Origin: Candidatus Gottesmanbacteria bacterium
GTDB lineage: Bacteria; Patescibacteria; Microgenomatia; UBA10105; UBA927
Direction of reading: 5' to 3'
Assembly: GCA_903821745.1 (NCBI GenBank)
Contig: CAIJMI010000004.1
Coordinates: 62,001 to 126,000 of the forward strand
Length of the DNA: 64,000 bases
Each line of letters begins with the position of its first letter. Position 1 is the stretch's first letter. The position numbers and the translations under genes are program-made. Below the pieces are notes generated by a model that was not told the origin of the DNA, did no database searches, and saw only the letters and a program-made list of their open reading frames with translations. Positions 41,372 to 50,734 of this stretch are shown here, one piece after another.

Positions 41372-43552
41372 ATGAGTGAAGATTCTGTTGTTGTTGAAAT
41401 AAAAAATACTAGAGACAGCGAAGAAACGCCCCTTGTCATGGAGCAGGTTTTTGCCGCTATAGGAAGTGGAAGACCACAAGGGTTTATATCACAATTGTTA
41501 CATGGTGCATCAAAAGGGACATGGGTGAGTTTTGAAATTGTTGCGTTCGATAGTACAATTCATTTTTATCTCGTCACCGCACGTTCAACACTTGCATATA
41601 TTGAAAGCCAATTAACCGCACAATATCCAAAACTTGCCGTGTCTGAAACGAAAGATGTGTTGCCACAAATCATGGGGACAATACACGTGACGACACAATT
41701 GGTATTAGCAAGCCCGTTTTATTATCCGCTTAAAACATATAAAGACGTTCGGGATATCGATTTACTTTCGAGCACGTTGGGGTGTTTAGCTAAACTAAAA
41801 AAAGATCAATCTGCAGTAGTCCAAATTCGAATTGTTCCTGCAGGATCTTCTTGGCAACGCCACGCTTCAAGTGTCGTTGCACACGGTATTCCAGACTCAT
41901 CATTTCCGGGAAGAACAAAAAATCATCCGCAAGCCCGGCTTATCGAAACAAAAACGAATCAAATTGGCTTTCAAACCGCAATAAGAATAGTTGCAACAGG
42001 AGAAAATCAGGAAGCTGCACAAACAACCCTTTCCACCATTGCTGGAACATTTGGGGTGTTTGGCCTTGGGGAAGGAAACGCGCTGGTTCCCAATAAACCG
42101 ACTTTTTGGCAACAAAAAAAATTAGAAGCAGCAATTCTTGAACGCTCGGGAGCGCTGGCACCAAAATTTCATGTACTTGGGTCTTCGGAACTTGCTTCAC
42201 TGTGGCACCCACCAGGACTTTTGCTTTCAGCAATTCGAAATATCTCCTGGGGAGCAAAATTAACAGGCGAGGCGCCGGAGAATTTGCCAATTGCAACGGA
42301 AGATGAAGAAGAGAAAAAACGAATTAATTTTTTTGCGCGGACCGAATTTAAAAATAAACTAACAACATTTGGAATTAAAAGCGATGATCGGAGAAAACAC
42401 CTGTATGTTGTTGGAAAAACAGGCACCGGAAAATCAACCATGATTGCAACCATGGCAATTAACGACATGCGAAACCATGAGGGTATGGCCGTTATTGATC
42501 CTCATGGAGATTTAACAGATGCGCTGTTGGATTTTGTTCCGTCTTTTAGGTTGAATGACGTTGCGTATCTTGATCCTGCAGATTTTGAACACCCGTTTCA
42601 TCTGAACCCACTAGAACTCAAAAATCCTGCACATCGAGAGCTAGTTGCATCAGGAATTGTGTCTATTTTTTACAAGCTGTATCACTATTCTTGGGGACCG
42701 AGACTCGAATATATTCTCAGAAATTGTATTTTGACACTGTTATACGTTCCAAACTCAACACTCTTGGAGATTCCAGAAATTCTTACTAATGACAGATATC
42801 GAGAAAAGATTGTCATGGGCCTTCCAGATCACGTGTTAAAGAATTTTTGGATCAATGAATATAACAAATTGACGCCACAGATGAGAAGTGAGTCAATCAT
42901 GCCAATTTTAAATAAGGTGGGTCAATTTTTATCATCTCAAACAATCAGAAATATTGTGGGAAATCCAAAATCAACCATAGATCTTGAAGAAATGATGAAC
43001 AAAGGAAAAATTATTTTAGTGAATTTATCACAGGGAAAATTAGGGGAAGACAACAGCGCACTATTGGGCGCCATGATTATTACAAAAATTCAACTTGCCG
43101 CAATGAACCGCGTCTATGAGCAAGAACAGACTAGAAAAGACTTCTATCTCTATGTTGACGAGTTTCAAAATTTTGCAACAAGTTCATTCATTAAAATTCT
43201 TTCTGAAGCCAGGAAGTATCGGCTCAACTTGACGCTTGCCAATCAATATATCGGACAAATCGATGAAGATGTCCAGAATGCTATCTTTGGAAACGCTGGA
43301 TCCATTGTGTCGTTTTGTGTTGGCGCAACGGACGCACGGCCACTAGCTCGGGAATTTGGACTCAAATACAAGGAAGAAGAATTAGTACAACTTGGCAACT
43401 ATCAAATCGTATTAAAGCTTTCCATTGATAACCATACATCAAGTCCATTCTCAGCTACCACCTTGCCGCTTCCCAGGTCTCATAACCAAAGTAGGGAAAA
43501 GGTGATTCGGTCAAGCCGTGAACGGTATACCAAAACAATTGAGAAGTCATAA
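41372..43552 (+). CDS. VirD4/TraG-like ATPase (type IV secretion coupling protein type)
   Basis: A 726-residue ATPase. The N-terminal 330 residues form a mixed domain without clear membrane helices. The RecA-like core begins with Walker A YVVGKTGTGKSTMIATMAIN near residue 347 and MAVIDPHGDLTDALLDFVP, then Walker B DFYLYVDEFQNFATSSFIK near 590, followed by SEARKYRLNLTLANQYIGQI. These match the DUF87/TraG DNA-binding group that brings substrates to the secretion channel. The lack of an N-terminal anchor is unlike VirD4 but common in such bacteria. The gene is divergent from the PrgI-VirB4 operon, so the two parts of the machine share one control region. Confidence 0.87.
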   Translation: MSEDSVVVEIKNTRDSEETPLVMEQVFAAIGSGRPQGFISQLLHGASKGTWVSFEIVAFDSTIHFYLVTARSTLAYIESQLTAQYPKLAVSETKDVLPQIMGTIHVTTQLVLASPFYYPLKTYKDVRDIDLLSSTLGCLAKLKKDQSAVVQIRIVPAGSSWQRHASSVVAHGIPDSSFPGRTKNHPQARLIETKTNQIGFQTAIRIVATGENQEAAQTTLSTIAGTFGVFGLGEGNALVPNKPTFWQQKKLEAAILERSGALAPKFHVLGSSELASLWHPPGLLLSAIRNISWGAKLTGEAPENLPIATEDEEEKKRINFFARTEFKNKLTTFGIKSDDRRKHLYVVGKTGTGKSTMIATMAINDMRNHEGMAVIDPHGDLTDALLDFVPSFRLNDVAYLDPADFEHPFHLNPLELKNPAHRELVASGIVSIFYKLYHYSWGPRLEYILRNCILTLLYVPNSTLLEIPEILTNDRYREKIVMGLPDHVLKNFWINEYNKLTPQMRSESIMPILNKVGQFLSSQTIRNIVGNPKSTIDLEEMMNKGKIILVNLSQGKLGEDNSALLGAMIITKIQLAAMNRVYEQEQTRKDFYLYVDEFQNFATSSFIKILSEARKYRLNLTLANQYIGQIDEDVQNAIFGNAGSIVSFCVGATDARPLAREFGLKYKEEELVQLGNYQIVLKLSIDNHTSSPFSATTLPLPRSHNQSREKVIRSSRERYTKTIEKS

Positions 43553-43567
43553 GTAATCCTCTATACT
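43539..43567 (+). promoter_or_regulatory. Promoter of nadD, leaderless type
   Basis: TTGAGA (43539-43544), exactly 17 bases, then TATACT (43562-43567), with ATG 43575 only 7 bases later. This is the best-supported leaderless promoter in the window. Confidence 0.75.
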
Positions 43568-43574
43568 TAGCCAC

Positions 43575-44129
43575 ATGAAGATCGGACTTTTCGGAGGAAA
43601 GTTTAATCCACCCCACATTGGGCATATTTTTATTGCCGAGCAGTGTTTGGACTTTGGCGGATTTGATGAAGTGTGGTTTATGCCAAACTATGGACAGAGC
43701 TTCCATGAGCCGGTGGCGCCGGTTGCAGATCGGCTTGCAATGACAAAATGTATGTCTCTATCCCGGACAAAAATTTCAACTATTGAAATAGACAACAAAC
43801 TGGATGGACAAACCATTCATTTATTACCATTTTTGCCAAAAGAACATGAATATACATTTATTATTGGATCCGATCAGTTGGCAACATTTCATCTATGGGG
43901 AAGTTACAAGGAATTATTGCGCCAGCTTCCCTTTATGGTTTTTCCTCGGTATGGATATCCGAATGAACCAATGTATGAACATATGCGCGTTCTTTCCCAT
44001 CCTTCATTAATTGCTGCTAATTTGTCCTCAACAAAAATTCGGGACCGGGTAAAATTAGGACTTTCTATTGAGAATTTTGTTCCAAAAGGGGTAGCCACAT
44101 ACATTAAGGATCATAAGTTATATCTATGA
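43575..44129 (+). CDS. nadD: Nicotinate-nucleotide adenylyltransferase
   Basis: A 184-residue enzyme that joins ATP and nicotinate mononucleotide to give deamido-NAD. The nucleotidyltransferase motif is GLFGGKFNPPHIGHIFIAEQ (usual GGxFxPxHxGH); VWFMPNYGQSFHEP, FIIGSDQLATFHLW and the ISSTxIR-like LSSTKIRDRVKLGL close the active site. It ends with PKGVATYIKDHKLY, as usual. The next gene, nadE, starts 4 bases before its stop, so the last two steps to NAD are made together. Confidence 0.93.
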   Translation: MKIGLFGGKFNPPHIGHIFIAEQCLDFGGFDEVWFMPNYGQSFHEPVAPVADRLAMTKCMSLSRTKISTIEIDNKLDGQTIHLLPFLPKEHEYTFIIGSDQLATFHLWGSYKELLRQLPFMVFPRYGYPNEPMYEHMRVLSHPSLIAANLSSTKIRDRVKLGLSIENFVPKGVATYIKDHKLYL

Positions 44130-44911
44130 AACAAATAGATGCAGAACAAGAAACAGGAAAGATTATTGCCTTTATTAAACAATCATTTCAAAGCGCAGGA
44201 TTTTCAGATGTAGTAATTGGACTTTCTGGTGGTGTTGACTCGACAGTTTCTTGTATCCTTGCGACTCGTGCATTAGGGTTAGAACACGTGTATCCGATTC
44301 TTTTGCCCTATGGACCATTAAATACAAGAGGTGTCTTGGATGCCATGGAGCTGATTGAAAAACTCAAGCTTCCCATGAGTCATGTCGTACGGATTGATAT
44401 GCAACCTGCGGTTGATGCAATTGTTCGGATTGATCCGTTTATGAACCGCATCAGAAAAGGCAATATAATGGCACGTGTTCGTATGACGTACCTGTTTGAT
44501 CAGGCAAAAAAAAGAAATGCACTAGTAATGGGCACAGAAAATAAAAGTGAACATCTGTTGGGATATTTTACGCGATTTGGTGATGAAGCCAGCGATGTAG
44601 AGCCAATATTACATATGTATAAAACGCAAGTATTTGTATTGGCAAAATATCTTGAAGTGCCGCAAACTATTTTGAATAAAGCTCCATCTGCAGATTTATG
44701 GCCCGAGCAAACAGACGAGGGGGAATTAGGATTTACCTATGAAGAAGCAGATGAAGTATTGTATTTAGCAAATGACGAACATAAATCCAAGGCAGAAATT
44801 ATCAAGAGTGGTTTGGGTGAAATCCAAGTTAATGCGATTTTTCAGCGTATTGATAAAAATAAATTCAAGATCTTAACGGATCATGGGATAAAATTTTTTG
44901 GTATGTCGTGA
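44126..44911 (+). CDS. nadE: NAD(+) synthase, ammonia-dependent
   Basis: A 261-residue enzyme that amidates deamido-NAD. The PP-loop is VVIGLSGGVDSTVSCILATR near residue 33. RIRKGNIMARVRMTYLFDQA and VMGTENKSEHLLGYFTRFGD are the conserved substrate and metal segments, and APSADLWPEQTDEGELGFTY the closing loop. There is no glutaminase domain, so free ammonia is the nitrogen source. It overlaps nadD (ATGA) and precedes the 1173-residue unknown gene, which has its own promoter. Confidence 0.95.
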   Translation: MKQIDAEQETGKIIAFIKQSFQSAGFSDVVIGLSGGVDSTVSCILATRALGLEHVYPILLPYGPLNTRGVLDAMELIEKLKLPMSHVVRIDMQPAVDAIVRIDPFMNRIRKGNIMARVRMTYLFDQAKKRNALVMGTENKSEHLLGYFTRFGDEASDVEPILHMYKTQVFVLAKYLEVPQTILNKAPSADLWPEQTDEGELGFTYEEADEVLYLANDEHKSKAEIIKSGLGEIQVNAIFQRIDKNKFKILTDHGIKFFGMS

Positions 44912-44932
44912 TGGCATCACAGATAAATCCCA

Positions 44933-44941
44933 TGCTATAAT
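44933..44941 (+). promoter_or_regulatory. Extended -10 promoter (TGC-TATAAT) of the large unknown gene
   Basis: TGCTATAAT lies 30 bases before ATG 44972, giving a short AT-rich leader of about 23 bases without a clear Shine-Dalgarno sequence. Confidence 0.6.
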
Positions 44942-44971
44942 CTAAATAGCGTAATATTTATTTATATATTT

Positions 44972-47900
44972 ATGGGAACAGAATCAAAAGAGGGTTTAGG
45001 AAAAGCAATCGAAGCAACCGTTCAGGTGGTTAAAGCTGCTGTTGGAATAGAGGGAAACGATCAGTCGCAAACCACCATTGCCGCGGTGAGAAAAATAGAA
45101 AAAGAAAAAGCTGAAGCAAGAAAAATTACAGAAGGACTTGAAACCAATCCATCAAAAACCGAAGCAGAGCTCCAGAAAAAACCAAAAGAACACGTTTCTA
45201 TTAAAGAGGCGAATGTTCTTTTAGAAAAAGCAACGAGTGCCCCGCAGGCAAAAAATGTTACATGGTTAATCAGTGAGGTTGGAGATGTGCACCATAATCC
45301 AGATGCAATTGCTTTTGTTGCAAGAATTGCAGAAGCGCCAACACAGCTGCAAGACGATCCACATTACCTGCTTGCAGAAGGAGCAAAACTTTTTTGGTCA
45401 ACACCATGGGGTGAACTTTCATCTGAGGCGCACAGGGAAACAAGGGCAATATTAAAAAGTGTGTTTAATCGTGTTGAACAACTGCGAGAAAATAATCCAG
45501 ATTTTACCATTGACCCCGACGTTGTGCGTGAAGGTTTACTTCCAGAGGCAAGGATGGGACAAAGACAACGGCAACAGAGAAATGGACCACACGTAATGGC
45601 GACAGCTGATAATTGGCTAAAAGATTTTGATATTCCTAAAAATGAAAGAGGAGAGGTAATTCCGATAAGTGCTGATACGGCAAGAGTAGTTGCTCGGTTC
45701 CAAGAATTAGGAAGCAAACAAAATCCTAGAGAAATATCAGAAGCATGGACGGAAATAGAAGAACTACGAAGATCACAGGCGCATTTAATATCTCCAGATG
45801 AAGAGGCATATCTTGAAAGAGTGAAAAAACGTATTTATGAAACATTTTGTACGATGAATGGTGACAGATTGCAATTTAGTCCAAATGAATTAAATCAAAT
45901 TATAAGGGGTCCAAACGCAGCAAGTTTGCGTGATAAATTGTTTTATGACCGTATTAAAAAGATCCTGTTAAATCCAAACGAAGAGACGCATAAACAAATT
46001 AATCTTTATGATCAAGTGGATATGGACATTCTGATGTCCGCATACTCTCAAGCTGTCGAAGTTGATCCTCGTACGGGAGTAGAAAGGAAAATCGGTTCCA
46101 GTGTTCAGGCACATTATCAGAATCTTTATGACACAATATTACGTTTATCAGATACGGAATTTTGGGCAAGGCATCCCGCTGGCGATGTAGAGAATTTACA
46201 AAAAACCCTTGGTTATTTTGAAAATAAATTTGCTGTTGAAGCAATGTCAGATCCTCTTGTTGAGGATATGACGCAATGTATGGAATTGGCCATAAAATTT
46301 GTTCGCGATGCAAACGACGGCACCATTCCAGGTGAGCTTTCACGATATAATCCAAGAACACAAAGGACATATATTGATGATTTAACATTACAATTTTTTA
46401 ATCAACGAATGAGAAGTGGTGCAGTAAGAGACTATGTGAGAAATCCTCAAACTGGTATTCCTGAAGTGGACCCAAAAAATAACGGGAGAACTTTTCTTCG
46501 TTCAGACAACGCATTTCATTTTGATACTTTAGTTGAAGAGGAAAAAGAACTTCGATTATTAGCAACCCTTCGTTTAGCAAAAGGCGTTGGTATTATTACA
46601 AATAGAACCATAGAGCTTTACGCTTTCACGCGTACTCCAGGGGTGGGTCCAAAAGCTGAATCAGGATCTAGATCTGGTTTTTCTAGCAAGGCTTATGGAG
46701 GATTAACTCGGTGGACAAATCCGCTTTCCGAATGGTTTGAAATGTATGGTTTTGGTGATACATTACATGTTCCTTTTTTCAATGCGCTTCTTGGTGCCGA
46801 TGGAAAACCGTTTAATTGGAACATGGATCAATTTAAGGAAGTTATTGATTTAGTCATGGGTGGTGCAAGCGAAAAACAACTTCAAGCAAAGTTCGGACCA
46901 AACGCTGGACGAATAATGGATATGGTAAACGACTTTAGCTTTTCAGGTAGGTTCGGTCCATTATCTATGTGGGGAACGAAAGATGCGACGCTTGATTGGA
47001 CATTCAAAGAAAACGAACGGCTTGGTGGTTCCATGCGATTGTCTTTGGCTGGAGGTTGGGCAGAGGAAAAGGTTAAAGCGCGATTTGAGAAAGCTAATGC
47101 ACATCAAGGATGGACAAAAAGGCAAATGGATGAAGAGTGGACAAACGCACGGTTTGGCGAAGGACATTGGGGGGAAAATAATCAATGGAAGCGGGGTGTG
47201 GAATTAGAAACCAAGGCATACAAAACGCTGATTTGGTCTCAAAGCATTTTAAGAAATCCCTTAGGCGCTGCCGCATCCCAAAAAATTGAATACAGATCCT
47301 TAGATGGTAGAACACATCAAGGAAAATTAAAAAGCAAAATATTACATGATATTTTTCTTCCTGAAGATTTAGCAGCATACGGTCTTACTGACTTGGTGGT
47401 GGAACGAGATGTTGCATCAATGCGGTCAATTAGCACGGATAAACGTTTATTGATGGAACGGATTTCAGTCGTTGATAGTGATTTAAGTTCTGTAATGCGA
47501 TATGCAATGAATAGTGGAGAATTTCCGCGAGATATTGAATTGTCAGATTTTGAACGATGTATCGTTGGAGACATTATTATTGATGGGCCCAATGGAAAAC
47601 TAACAATTACCGAAGAAACACGAAGAAGACAGGCAACGGAATTTTGGAAAAAGACTCAACGAGAAATATTGGGGAAAGCAGTTGGAGATGGAGGTCGAGG
47701 TTTCGATGCATTAGAAATTAGACAAGAGCTTGGAATTCAGGGGAACGATGCGGTTCTTAAGCCCAGTGAGATAATCTTTTCTAATATCAACAATTTGGAA
47801 TCCATTATTGAGAATGCCGCATCATCTAATGCCGCTATGCCATTAAAGGAAATGCTTCAGCAACGAATTCAGGTTCATCTTGGCACTGAGGATACTCAAT

Positions 47901-48493
47901 GGAGATATTTAGATTTAGACACGCTTGGAGATCGTCATTGGGGGCGTCGTGGAGGAGATAATTTAACTCGGGCAAAAACAGTAAAACTAATGATGGACTA
48001 TTTTCATAAGCTTGTGGGAAAACCAAAAATGGAAGATTTGGTAAAAGCTATTGCCGAAATTGGACAATCAGAAAAAGGACATGATCCCAAGGAGGCAGCT
48101 AAATTTGCATATATATGGGCAACAGCAACAGCGGACATTTATAGACAAAGAAATCTTGCGGAAATTCCGTTTATTGGAAGAATTTTACCAAAACTGGGTA
48201 TTCCTATGTCCATAGCGCAGGAAAAAATGGGTGTAAATAGCGCAGATTTTTGGAGTGCCAATAATATGGTGAAATTTGCAGATTTACTTGGGGGGACAAG
48301 AGTTATACCAGGACAAAGAATCATAGACGGAAAAGACTTCGGTCCATATAATATGAAGAAATTTAGAAAAGACATAGGAGCCAGCCGTATCGCAGCGGCG
48401 CTTGAAATTTTGATTATTGGTGGTTCATTGGCCGCTGTTACATCCATGTTAGCAGGTGCAACAAAATCCATGGAAGACGAAAAGAAGAAATAA
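44972..48493 (+). CDS. Large protein of unknown function with C-terminal membrane anchor
   Basis: A 1173-residue protein; none of its parts was recognised. The first 80 residues are Lys/Glu-rich and probably coiled or disordered (AAVRKIEKEKAEARKITEGL). The body is helical and charged, with Trp- and Asn-rich stretches (FNWNMDQFKEVIDLVMGGAS; WTKRQMDEEWTNARFGEGHW). A single hydrophobic helix lies near the end (AAALEILIIGGSLAAVTSML, about residues 1140-1160), followed by a short KSMEDEKKK tail. This makes it a tail-anchored cytoplasmic protein. It faces the VirB6/pilin array end to end and follows the VirD4 gene on the same strand, so a link to the secretion machine is possible. Confidence 0.75.
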   Translation: MGTESKEGLGKAIEATVQVVKAAVGIEGNDQSQTTIAAVRKIEKEKAEARKITEGLETNPSKTEAELQKKPKEHVSIKEANVLLEKATSAPQAKNVTWLISEVGDVHHNPDAIAFVARIAEAPTQLQDDPHYLLAEGAKLFWSTPWGELSSEAHRETRAILKSVFNRVEQLRENNPDFTIDPDVVREGLLPEARMGQRQRQQRNGPHVMATADNWLKDFDIPKNERGEVIPISADTARVVARFQELGSKQNPREISEAWTEIEELRRSQAHLISPDEEAYLERVKKRIYETFCTMNGDRLQFSPNELNQIIRGPNAASLRDKLFYDRIKKILLNPNEETHKQINLYDQVDMDILMSAYSQAVEVDPRTGVERKIGSSVQAHYQNLYDTILRLSDTEFWARHPAGDVENLQKTLGYFENKFAVEAMSDPLVEDMTQCMELAIKFVRDANDGTIPGELSRYNPRTQRTYIDDLTLQFFNQRMRSGAVRDYVRNPQTGIPEVDPKNNGRTFLRSDNAFHFDTLVEEEKELRLLATLRLAKGVGIITNRTIELYAFTRTPGVGPKAESGSRSGFSSKAYGGLTRWTNPLSEWFEMYGFGDTLHVPFFNALLGADGKPFNWNMDQFKEVIDLVMGGASEKQLQAKFGPNAGRIMDMVNDFSFSGRFGPLSMWGTKDATLDWTFKENERLGGSMRLSLAGGWAEEKVKARFEKANAHQGWTKRQMDEEWTNARFGEGHWGENNQWKRGVELETKAYKTLIWSQSILRNPLGAAASQKIEYRSLDGRTHQGKLKSKILHDIFLPEDLAAYGLTDLVVERDVASMRSISTDKRLLMERISVVDSDLSSVMRYAMNSGEFPRDIELSDFERCIVGDIIIDGPNGKLTITEETRRRQATEFWKKTQREILGKAVGDGGRGFDALEIRQELGIQGNDAVLKPSEIIFSNINNLESIIENAASSNAAMPLKEMLQQRIQVHLGTEDTQWRYLDLDTLGDRHWGRRGGDNLTRAKTVKLMMDYFHKLVGKPKMEDLVKAIAEIGQSEKGHDPKEAAKFAYIWATATADIYRQRNLAEIPFIGRILPKLGIPMSIAQEKMGVNSADFWSANNMVKFADLLGGTRVIPGQRIIDGKDFGPYNMKKFRKDIGASRIAAALEILIIGGSLAAVTSMLAGATKSMEDEKKK

Positions 48494-48504
48494 TAACCAA
48501 TAGC

Positions 48505-49884
48505 TTAGGCTGAAGGAGGTTTGGGTTTTGTCTTCAGATTCTGCAGAATTGATTGTCCATAATAGAAACCAGATACCGCTTGTGTCCCCGTTTGGAATGC
48601 TCCAGTAATTGGGCTTAATGCAGCTCCTGCACCCATCGGAACCATTGGTTTTGCTTTAAGTGATTCTTGGATTCCTTTGACGATATTTGGAATGATAAAA
48701 AGCATACCAAGACCAATAAGCCCTCCAACACCTCCACTACCGGTTCCCAACATTGGAGGAGTCCAGGTTTTTGTAGATGTACCAATTAAATACCAGCTTA
48801 CAGTTATGCAAATGGCAGTGATTGGAAAAACGATGAGATGAGAAATAAGATTTTTTATCCACGAAGCAAACCCATTTCCTCCTGGAACAGCATCGAGCAG
48901 TAATTGAATAGGAGCGGTAATAAGACTGATAATGATTTGTATGTATGCGTTTAAAAGCATGAAAAAGAGGCGAACTCCACCAAAGAGAAAAGCAAGAGAT
49001 AAAAGAACAAAGATTAATACTCCCACTACATCATAGACTGGATTAAAAAGAGCAAAATAACCAAGTTGTGATTGGCCAGGAAAGAGAAAAGCCATGAGGT
49101 CGGGTAATGAGTTAAATCCTGCAAGAAGACCTCGGTTGACAGCGGAAAAACTACTACTGGAGATGCGCGTAATATGTCCAGCATCAAACATTCCTGTGGG
49201 ACTTGCATTAACAATAAGTTGAACCCCAAGAATAAGGACAACATACATAAGATCAATTAAAATTCCAACAATCGCATAGGAGAAGGTAATAAGAATAAGG
49301 GTGATGACGATTTTTGGGAGCGCATTTTGGACTGTTACAACAGTTTTTGGATCAATCTTTTTTCGAAACATCACCATAAATCCAATGACAACCATGATGA
49401 TTGCAAGAAGCGCGTAGCTAATATTTCGGAACGCTTTCCAAATGGGAAGGAGTGTTACAAGTCCAGAAAAACCTATGCCTTGCGCATATGCTTTTTTGGG
49501 CATAAACCCAAGGGTTTGTCCCATATCTTGCACAAAGGCATATGTTGATGCGGGCGGATTTGCATACATGGTATAGATATAGTTAGATAATCCAGCCATG
49601 GCACTTTGTTGCCGCATCGCCTCTGCATAGGGAGTATTCATATCCGCAGCAGATACTGTCAGCCCAGGAACAGGTCCTAAGACACGCCTCACAAAATCTG
49701 AGTAGTTATTAGTGTTTACATTTGATACATGAGCAGCAGCGTTAACATCAGATTGTTTTGCAGCTGCGCTCATGCTTTCTGCATAACCCGCGTCCACCCA
49801 ACTGGTCTCTTGTGCGTGCACACGAAGAGGCAGTAAGAAAAGGGTAAAGAGAAAGAAAATCACGTAATACAAGGACCGTTTCAT
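48505..49884 (-). CDS. VirB6/TrbL-like polytopic membrane protein
   Basis: A 459-residue protein with a signal peptide (LYYVIFFLFTLFLLPLRVHA, cut before QETSW), an external N-terminal region of about 110 residues and then about seven membrane helices. The first pair surrounds VVIGFMVMFRKKIDPKTVVT and VQNALPKIVITLILITFSYA. Later helices include VGVLIFVLLSLAFLFGGVRL and LNAYIQIIISLITAPIQLLL. This arrangement is that of VirB6/TrbL channel proteins. The C-terminus is Gly/Pro-rich. It is the last gene of the pilin array and would form the inner-membrane channel for the VirB4-driven system encoded at 34-43 kb. Confidence 0.8.
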   Translation of the reverse strand: MKRSLYYVIFFLFTLFLLPLRVHAQETSWVDAGYAESMSAAAKQSDVNAAAHVSNVNTNNYSDFVRRVLGPVPGLTVSAADMNTPYAEAMRQQSAMAGLSNYIYTMYANPPASTYAFVQDMGQTLGFMPKKAYAQGIGFSGLVTLLPIWKAFRNISYALLAIIMVVIGFMVMFRKKIDPKTVVTVQNALPKIVITLILITFSYAIVGILIDLMYVVLILGVQLIVNASPTGMFDAGHITRISSSSFSAVNRGLLAGFNSLPDLMAFLFPGQSQLGYFALFNPVYDVVGVLIFVLLSLAFLFGGVRLFFMLLNAYIQIIISLITAPIQLLLDAVPGGNGFASWIKNLISHLIVFPITAICITVSWYLIGTSTKTWTPPMLGTGSGGVGGLIGLGMLFIIPNIVKGIQESLKAKPMVPMGAGAALSPITGAFQTGTQAVSGFYYGQSILQNLKTKPKPPSA

Positions 49885-49922
49885 ATTGGTATTATCTGTT
49901 ACTTTGCAACAAGCGTCAAGAT

Positions 49923-50273
49923 TTATTGCGTTTTATAAATTTGAAATATCGTCAAGTTTTGAATGCCGGTAACTTTTTGAATAATAAGAAGAATAAGATA
50001 GCTACCAACGAGAAGTGCAAGGCCGATAATCGCATTGGAAATGGTCCCTTTGGCTTTTTCTAGTTTTTTTTGGTCACCGCCGGAAAAGAGGAAGGTAAAT
50101 CCTCCAATGACCAGCATGACAAATAAGACAACGCCAGCAAATGCAGTAACAGCACGTATCACATTGCCAAATACCGAAACTAGCGATGAAATGGTTGCAA
50201 CATCCGCTGGTCCATTAGGCCCAGCCTTTTCCAGGCCAACCCAATTAGAAGTTGCTTGCGCAAGGGTGTTCAT
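49923..50273 (-). CDS. VirB2/TrbC-like pilin protein
   Basis: A 116-residue protein with an external N-terminal part and two membrane helices (VIRAVTAFAGVVLFVMLVIG; AIIGLALLVGSYLILLIIQK). The loop GGFTFLFSGGDQKKLEKAKG between them is the shared mark of all pilin-like proteins in this window. A TTG at 50297 opens the frame earlier, but the -10 box at 50281-50286 leaves ATG 50273 as the start. It is separated from the next pilin gene by a terminator, so it and the VirB6-like gene form their own unit. Confidence 0.8.
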   Translation of the reverse strand: MNTLAQATSNWVGLEKAGPNGPADVATISSLVSVFGNVIRAVTAFAGVVLFVMLVIGGFTFLFSGGDQKKLEKAKGTISNAIIGLALLVGSYLILLIIQKVTGIQNLTIFQIYKTQ

Positions 50274-50280
50274 GATGTTA

Positions 50281-50286
50281 AGTATA
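50281..50286 (-). promoter_or_regulatory. -10 box (TATACT), leaderless type
   Basis: On the minus strand TATACT ends 7 bases before ATG 50273 of the pilin gene. It lies inside the in-frame upstream extension and so argues against it. Confidence 0.55.
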
Positions 50287-50295
50287 CCAGATATC

Positions 50296-50320
50296 AAAAA
50301 TCCCCCAAAGGGGGATTTTT
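50296..50320 (-). terminator. Bidirectional intrinsic terminator
   Basis: AAAAATCCCCC-AAA-GGGGGATTTTT is a perfect 11-bp inverted repeat with A and T tracts, placed just after the stop of the 50345-50677 pilin gene. It would end that transcript. Confidence 0.9.
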
Positions 50321-50344
50321 GAATATACTCTTATTTTTAACAAA

Positions 50345-50677
50345 TTAATACGGTTTTGGAAGGTTAATTCCTTGAGAACCGATGATGTTGACGCCTAAGA
50401 AACTCTGCACCAACATCATAATTGCCCACGCCGCTCCGACGATAATAAGTCCAACGATTGCATGAGTAATTTTATTTCGTGCTGCTTCCATGGCTGCTTT
50501 GTCTCCACCTGAGGTAATCCATTGAAGACCACCCAAAATCAAGAACAAAAATGCCATGAGTGCGGCCAAAATAAGGAGTGTTCCGACAACTGCACTTATT
50601 AGTTGTCCAACATCGGTAATGCGGATACCCGTTGGTTGTGCAACAGTAAGATCAGCTGCAAATAGTTTTTCTAACAT
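50345..50677 (-). CDS. VirB2/TrbC-like pilin, probable major subunit
   Basis: A 110-residue protein with the shared pattern: external N-terminus (TVAQPTGIRITDVGQLISAV), helix 1 (LLILAALMAFLFLILGGLQW), loop TSGGDKAAMEAARNKITHAI and helix 2 (VGLIIVGAAWAIMMLVQSFL). No classical signal peptide is seen. It is the only pilin gene here with its own near-consensus promoter, a full Shine-Dalgarno sequence and a strong terminator, so it is likely the most expressed subunit. It resembles the 50764 and 51114 proteins more than the rest. Confidence 0.82.
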   Translation of the reverse strand: MLEKLFAADLTVAQPTGIRITDVGQLISAVVGTLLILAALMAFLFLILGGLQWITSGGDKAAMEAARNKITHAIVGLIIVGAAWAIMMLVQSFLGVNIIGSQGINLPKPY

Positions 50678-50680
50678 ACG

Positions 50681-50690
50681 TCACCTCCTT
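50681..50690 (-). promoter_or_regulatory. Strong Shine-Dalgarno site of the 50345-50677 pilin gene
   Basis: AAGGAGGTGA lies 3 bases before the ATG on the minus strand. Most genes of the window have weak or no such site, so this one stands out and suggests high translation. Confidence 0.85.
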
Positions 50691-50734
50691 AAATTACTTT
50701 ACAATTAGTACAAAATAGGAACAATGCTTATTTT

